DNA of 64,000 bases from assembly GCF_002797415.1 (NCBI RefSeq), contig NZ_KZ454944.1, positions 333,745 through 397,744 of the forward strand, in the 5' to 3' direction. Both the position numbers and the translations under genes were made by a program. Below the pieces are notes generated by a model. The model was given only the letters and a program-made list of their open reading frames with translations, had not been told where the DNA came from and ran no database searches. The DNA comes from Bacillus alkalisoli. Its GTDB lineage: Bacteria; Bacillota; Bacilli; Bacillales; Bacillaceae_I. Below are positions 59,552 through 64,000 of this stretch, one piece after another; position 1 is the stretch's first letter; the number at the start of each line of letters is the position of its first letter.

Positions 59552-60970
59552 ATGAATAGTAAAGCAAGGAAATTTTTTAAAAACTTTTCATATGCTATAA
59601 CTGCAAATATTACTTCATTAATAATATCTGTGTTAATTGTATTAATAGTACCTAAACTAATTGGAGTTGAAGATTACGGATATTGGCAATTGTATTTGTT
59701 TTATGTAGCATATGTAGGTTTCCTGCAATTTGGGTGGAATGATGGGATTTATCTAAGGTATGGGGGAATGGAATATAACAAATTAGAAAAAAAGGTGTTT
59801 TTTTCTCAGTTTTGGATGTTAACTATCTCTCAGCTTATCCTATCAATAATAATTATAGTGTTTTCTTCTATCTTTATTAATGAGGTAGAAAGAGAATTTA
59901 TATTAATAATGGTTTCATTTTGCATGGTTTTAATGGGGGTTAGAGCCATGCCTATGTTTATTCTTCAGGCAACAAATAGAATAAAAGAATATTCTCAAAT
60001 GATTATTATGGATAGATTACTATATTGTTGTTTGGTTATTGCCCTTTTAATTTTCGGGGTTAGAGAATACGAATTAATCATTGTTGCAGATTTAATTGGA
60101 AAATTTGTATCTTTGTTATATGCAGTTTATTCATGTAGAGATCTCATTTTCAATAAAGTAAATAATTTCTACTTAAGTTTTAATGAAACTATAGAAAATA
60201 TTAGTGTTGGTATAAAACTAATGTTTGCTAATATAGCTAGCATGCTGATTATTGGTGTTGTAAGATTTGGTATAGAAAGATCTTGGGATATAGCAACTTT
60301 CGGAAAAGTATCTCTAACATTGAGTATTTCCAAACTTTTAATGCTATTCATAAATTCGGTTGGTATAATATTGTTTCCCATTTTAAGAAAAACTGAGATG
60401 GATAGGCTCCCTAATATATATAAATCTATGAGGGACTTATTAATGGTAATACTATTTGGAGTTCTCATTCTTTACTATCCTCTTAGTGTGATGTTGTCGT
60501 CTTGGTTACCTGATTATGCAGAAAGTGTTTTATATTTAGCTTTACTTTTTCCAATGTGTGTATATGAAGGTAAAACTGCTTTACTAATAAATACGTTTTT
60601 AAAAACATTAAGAAAAGAGAAATTAATGTTGAAGATTAATTTAATTTCACTGTTTTTAAGTGTAAATATAACTTTATTAACCACTATGTTAATAGAAAAT
60701 TTAAATTTAGCAATACTTTCAATAGTTTTTATTCTGGCATTTAGATCAATCTTAGCTGAGATACTTATCTCGAAAATTTTGGGGGTATCTATATTCAAAG
60801 ATATTCTTTTGGAATTATTATTATCCTCAAGTTTTATTTTAGCAGCTTGGTTTATTGATTCTTGGTTATTTACAGTTGTATATGGAGTAATTTACCTTTT
60901 GTATTTACTTTTAAAAAGAAATGATCTTATTTTTACAACTAAACAAATTCAATCACTAATTAAAGCATAG
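59552..60970 (+). CDS. Oligosaccharide flippase (Wzx-like)
   Basis: A 472-residue protein with 12-14 membrane helices, starting KARKFFKNFSYAITANITS; the IGVEDYGYWQLYLFYVAYVG segment is typical of the polysaccharide transporter family. It should move undecaprenyl-linked repeat units to the outside for the EpsG-like polymerase. Strongly AT-rich. CGGAGCGAAAGG precedes the ATG. Confidence 0.88.
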   Translation: MNSKARKFFKNFSYAITANITSLIISVLIVLIVPKLIGVEDYGYWQLYLFYVAYVGFLQFGWNDGIYLRYGGMEYNKLEKKVFFSQFWMLTISQLILSIIIIVFSSIFINEVEREFILIMVSFCMVLMGVRAMPMFILQATNRIKEYSQMIIMDRLLYCCLVIALLIFGVREYELIIVADLIGKFVSLLYAVYSCRDLIFNKVNNFYLSFNETIENISVGIKLMFANIASMLIIGVVRFGIERSWDIATFGKVSLTLSISKLLMLFINSVGIILFPILRKTEMDRLPNIYKSMRDLLMVILFGVLILYYPLSVMLSSWLPDYAESVLYLALLFPMCVYEGKTALLINTFLKTLRKEKLMLKINLISLFLSVNITLLTTMLIENLNLAILSIVFILAFRSILAEILISKILGVSIFKDILLELLLSSSFILAAWFIDSWLFTVVYGVIYLLYLLLKRNDLIFTTKQIQSLIKA

Positions 60971-61116
60971 AAACCACTAGTGTAATAGAAATTTATGATT
61001 ACCATAATATTATGGGGTCTTTAATTAAGATTGTTCTTTCACATACATGAAACTGACGTTTATAAATGTTAAATTATCATTCAGCATTTACATGGCTACA
61101 ATAAGGAGGGCATATT

Positions 61117-62019
61117 ATGAAAGGAATCATATTAGCAGGCGGTAGTGGAACAAGACTTTATCCATTAACAAAAACTATTTCAAAACAATTATTACCAATT
61201 TATGATAAACCAATGATCTACTATCCTCTATCTGTACTTATGTTGGCAGGTATTAGAGATATACTCATAATATCTACCCCACAAGATACACCAAGATTTG
61301 AACAGCTTCTAGGTGACGGAAGGGACATTGGAATAAACCTTAAATATTCCATACAAGAATCGCCTGATGGTTTAGCTCAGGCTTTTTTAATAGGTGAAGA
61401 ATTTATTGGTGATGATAGTGTTGCTTTAATATTAGGCGATAATATTTTTTATGGTCATGGTTTTACAAAGTTACTCGAGAACGCAGCTTCTAGAGAAAAA
61501 GGAGCGACTGTCTTTGGATATAATGTAAAAGATCCAGAGCGTTTTGGTGTGGTTGAGTTCGACCAAGAGGGTAAGGCTATTTCGATCGAAGAAAAGCCAA
61601 AGCATCCAAAATCAACATATGCTGTGACTGGATTATATTTTTATGATAATAGGGTAGTTAACATAGCAAAAAAGATTAAGCCTTCAGAACGTGGTGAATT
61701 AGAAATTACAGATGTGAATAAAGCCTATTTAGAATTAGGGGAGCTTAATGTTGAACTATTAGGCCGTGGTTTTGCATGGCTCGACACTGGAACTCACGAA
61801 TCTTTACTTGATGCATCGACATATATCGAAACTGTTGAAAAACGTCAAAGTTTAAAGGTAGCCTGTTTAGAGGAGATTGCATATAGAAAAGGGTATATAT
61901 CGAAAGCCCAACTATTAGAGTTAGCAGCACCATTAAAGAAAAATGAGTATGGACAATATCTAGTTAGATTGGCTAACCAAAATAAAGATATATTGCAAAA
62001 AGAGGAGGTTCTAGCTTGA
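61117..62019 (+). CDS. rfbA: Glucose-1-phosphate thymidylyltransferase
   Basis: A 300-residue enzyme, first step of dTDP-L-rhamnose synthesis. [20 protein letters not shown] carries the nucleotide-binding loop, [20 protein letters not shown] the sugar-phosphate contacts, and [10 protein letters not shown] and [13 protein letters not shown] the catalytic Asp residues. AAGGAGGG precedes the ATG. Overlaps rfbC by 4 bases. Confidence 0.95.
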   Translation: MKGIILAGGSGTRLYPLTKTISKQLLPIYDKPMIYYPLSVLMLAGIRDILIISTPQDTPRFEQLLGDGRDIGINLKYSIQESPDGLAQAFLIGEEFIGDDSVALILGDNIFYGHGFTKLLENAASREKGATVFGYNVKDPERFGVVEFDQEGKAISIEEKPKHPKSTYAVTGLYFYDNRVVNIAKKIKPSERGELEITDVNKAYLELGELNVELLGRGFAWLDTGTHESLLDASTYIETVEKRQSLKVACLEEIAYRKGYISKAQLLELAAPLKKNEYGQYLVRLANQNKDILQKEEVLA

Positions 62020-62576
62020 AGTATACAAAAACAAAATTAGATGGAGTAATTGTTATAGAACCGACAGTATTTGGAGATCATCGTGGCTGGTTTATGGAAA
62101 CATATAGCTATAGTAAGTTTAAAGAAGCGGGGATTGATTTGAACTTTGTTCAAGACAATCACTCTTTTTCAGCTGCAAAAGGGACTTTAAGAGGTTTGCA
62201 TTATCAATTAAACCCGAAGGCTCAATCAAAGCTAGTAAGATGTACAAGAGGCTCTATTTTTGATGTTGCAGTAGATATCAGAAATGGTAGCCCCACATAT
62301 GGTCAATGGTTTGGCATAGAGCTCAGTGCAGAAAATAAAAAGCAATTATTAGTACCGAAGGGTTTTGCACATGCATTTATGACGTTAACCAATGATGTAG
62401 AGGTCCAATATAAAGTCGATGAACTTTACTCACCAGAAAACGATCGGGGTATTATTTGGAATGACCCTTCGATTAATATTCAGTGGCCTATAGATATTAC
62501 ACCAATACTTTCTGAAAAAGATGAAAAAGCACCGCTGTTAAAAGATGCAGATAATAACTTTTTTTATGGAGTGTAA
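62016..62576 (+). CDS. rfbC: dTDP-4-dehydrorhamnose 3,5-epimerase
   Basis: A 186-residue cupin. [37 protein letters not shown] (catalytic His in RGLHYQ) and [15 protein letters not shown], then [10 protein letters not shown] are the family blocks. TTG start at 62016 after GAGGAGG. Confidence 0.95.
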   Translation: MKYTKTKLDGVIVIEPTVFGDHRGWFMETYSYSKFKEAGIDLNFVQDNHSFSAAKGTLRGLHYQLNPKAQSKLVRCTRGSIFDVAVDIRNGSPTYGQWFGIELSAENKKQLLVPKGFAHAFMTLTNDVEVQYKVDELYSPENDRGIIWNDPSINIQWPIDITPILSEKDEKAPLLKDADNNFFYGV

Positions 62577-62579
62577 ACA

Positions 62580-63434
62580 ATGAAGGTCTTAGTAACTGGA
62601 TATAATGGCCAATTAGGCTATGATGTTGTCCGAGAAGGTTTGAAACATGGTTTTAATATGCACGGGATTGGTAGAAAAGATTTAGACCTTACAGTTGAGG
62701 AAGATGTTAAGAAATATATAAAAAACATAAAACCAGATGCTATTATTCATTGTGCTGCTTATACAGCAGTAGATAATGCAGAGGATGATAAAGAAACCTG
62801 TAGGAATGTAAATGTAAAGGCTACTAAATATATCGCTACTGCAGCAAAAGAAACAAAAGCAAAGTTCATGTATATTAGTACTGACTATGTATTTGATGGT
62901 GCCGGTGAAAGGCCTTTTGTTGAGACTGATAAACCTAGTCCGATAGGCTATTATGGGTTATCAAAGTATGAAGGGGAAAAGGTAGTAGAGCAGTTATTAG
63001 AAAATTGGTTTATTGTTCGTATATCCTGGGTTTTTGGAATTAACGGTAATAACTTTGTTAAAACGATGCTTCGTTTAGCTGAAAGTAGAAATGAATTAAG
63101 TGTTGTAGGGGATCAATTTGGTTCCCCAACTTATACATTTGATCTAGCTAGATTATTAATTGACATGATACAGACTGAAAAGTTTGGAACATATCATGCT
63201 ACTAATGAGGGATATTGTAGTTGGGATGAATTTGCTAAAGAAATTTTTAAACAAGCTAATAAAAGAATTACTGTAAATTCAATTACAAGTGAGCAGTATC
63301 CAACACGAGCAATACGTCCGAAAAACTCGCGTTTGTCTAAGCAGAAATTAATTGATAATGGGTTTAAGCCATTACTGGAATGGCAAGATGCACTAAAACA
63401 ATATTTAATTGAATTAACCCAAGAGGTGAAATAG
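62580..63434 (+). CDS. rfbD: dTDP-4-dehydrorhamnose reductase
   Basis: A 284-residue SDR enzyme: VLVTGYNGQLGYDVVREGL, IHCAAYTAVDNAEDD, YISTDYVFDGAGERPFVETD and PIGYYGLSKYEGEK (YxxxK). Reduces the 4-keto group to give dTDP-L-rhamnose. The gap to rfbC is 3 bases and to rfbB zero. Confidence 0.95.
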   Translation: MKVLVTGYNGQLGYDVVREGLKHGFNMHGIGRKDLDLTVEEDVKKYIKNIKPDAIIHCAAYTAVDNAEDDKETCRNVNVKATKYIATAAKETKAKFMYISTDYVFDGAGERPFVETDKPSPIGYYGLSKYEGEKVVEQLLENWFIVRISWVFGINGNNFVKTMLRLAESRNELSVVGDQFGSPTYTFDLARLLIDMIQTEKFGTYHATNEGYCSWDEFAKEIFKQANKRITVNSITSEQYPTRAIRPKNSRLSKQKLIDNGFKPLLEWQDALKQYLIELTQEVK

Positions 63435-64000
63435 ATGTTACGAAAGAAAATTCTTGTTACCGGTGGAGCAGGTTTTATTGGAGGAAACTTTGTTCAATAC
63501 ATGGTTGATAAATATCCTGGATATGATATTTACAATTTAGATTTATTAACTTATGCCGGTGACTTAACGAAGCATAAACACATTGAGACTAAAGAAAATT
63601 ATCATTTTATTAAAGCGGACATTGCAGATCGGAATACAATCATTCCCCTTTTCGAACAAGAGCAGTTTGATTACGTTGTTCATTTTGCAGCAGAAAGTCA
63701 TGTTGACCGTTCTATTACAGATCCAGGGATCTTTGTGAAAACTAATGTGGTCGGTACCCAAGTATTATTAGACGCATCAAGAGCTGTTGATCTTAAGAAA
63801 TTTATTCACGTATCAACGGATGAGGTATATGGTGAGTTAGACTTTGATCCAACGACATTCTTTACAGAGGAAACACCGCTACAGCCTAATAGCCCTTATA
63901 GCGCAAGTAAAGCATCATCTGATTTGTTGGTTCGAGCTTATCATGAAACGTATGGTTTACCAATGAATATCACCCGTTGCTCTAATAACTATGGACCATT
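63435..64000 (+). CDS. rfbB: dTDP-glucose 4,6-dehydratase, 3' end outside window
   Basis: The first 188 codons are visible: KILVTGGAGFIGGNFVQYMV, HFAAESHVDRSITDPG, FIHVSTDEVYGELD and NSPYSASKASSDLLVRAYHE with the catalytic Tyr-x3-Lys. The frame is open to the last base. GAGGTGA precedes the ATG. It completes the rfbA-C-D-B set. Confidence 0.95.
   Translation, partial: MLRKKILVTGGAGFIGGNFVQYMVDKYPGYDIYNLDLLTYAGDLTKHKHIETKENYHFIKADIADRNTIIPLFEQEQFDYVVHFAAESHVDRSITDPGIFVKTNVVGTQVLLDASRAVDLKKFIHVSTDEVYGELDFDPTTFFTEETPLQPNSPYSASKASSDLLVRAYHETYGLPMNITRCSNNYGP

Noticed and set aside
1-64000. tRNA or rRNA genes
   Set aside because: No cloverleaf with a GTTCGA-type arm in the right setting and no rRNA core sequence was noticed; a tRNAscan run would be decisive.

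Overview
The window looks like chromosomal DNA of an endospore-forming, flagellated member of the Bacillaceae. It carries spoIIID, mbl, the flagellar pair flhO-flhP, fabZ, DUF3231 and VanW proteins, a CotH-family protein, strong Gram-positive ribosome binding sites and an eps-type exopolysaccharide locus. The species cannot be fixed from sequence alone. No rRNA, tRNA, IS element or CRISPR array was seen.

Layout. 1-24 kb: a DUF1028 protein (cut by the window edge); small membrane proteins; an acetate/solute symporter operon (DUF485, SSS symporter, cNMP/CBS/DUF294 nucleotidyltransferase-like protein, DEDDh exonuclease); a divergent pair formed by the VTC-domain/DUF4956 genes and a large LRR-CotH protein; then many small membrane proteins, lipoproteins and immunity-like proteins; then DUF3231 and VanW proteins and spoIIID. 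24.3-35.7 kb: an accessory island lying between spoIIID and mbl, which are adjacent in Bacillus subtilis. 36-42 kb: HAD hydrolase, mbl, flhO, flhP, an EpuA-like gene and fabZ. 43.3-64 kb: a polysaccharide locus with a Wzz/BY-kinase pair, a candidate EAR antitermination RNA, CapD-type dehydratase, galU, a prepilin-like gene, sugar transferase, glycosyltransferases, two ATP-grasp proteins, EpsG-like polymerase, UDP-sugar dehydrogenase, acetyltransferase, flippase and the dTDP-rhamnose genes rfbA-C-D-B (rfbB runs off the end).

The most interesting system is the 24.4-35.5 kb island, a compact thiopeptide-like RiPP cluster. It encodes a PlcR-like regulator, a small secreted pro-peptide that may be its signal, and a 45-residue precursor ending in a MGAS junction followed by a 13-residue core with a single Cys. 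Next come a fused full-length LanB-type dehydratase, a stand-alone SpaB_C/pyridine-synthase-like protein, an RRE-type partner, a YcaO cyclodehydratase, a SagB-type dehydrogenase and a MATE exporter. The core is much poorer in Cys and Ser than known thiopeptides and would predict an unusually small pyridine macrocycle. The same interrupted palindrome (GACA-2-TGTC) occurs in front of the regulator and upstream of the precursor. The island is bordered on both sides by similar terminator-plus-repeat segments.

A second theme is the very high density of dispersed intergenic palindromes, at least seven families, plus degenerate tandem arrays with periods of 21, 52 and about 25 bp. Several provide false start codons for neighbouring genes, so starts were chosen from ribosome binding sites.
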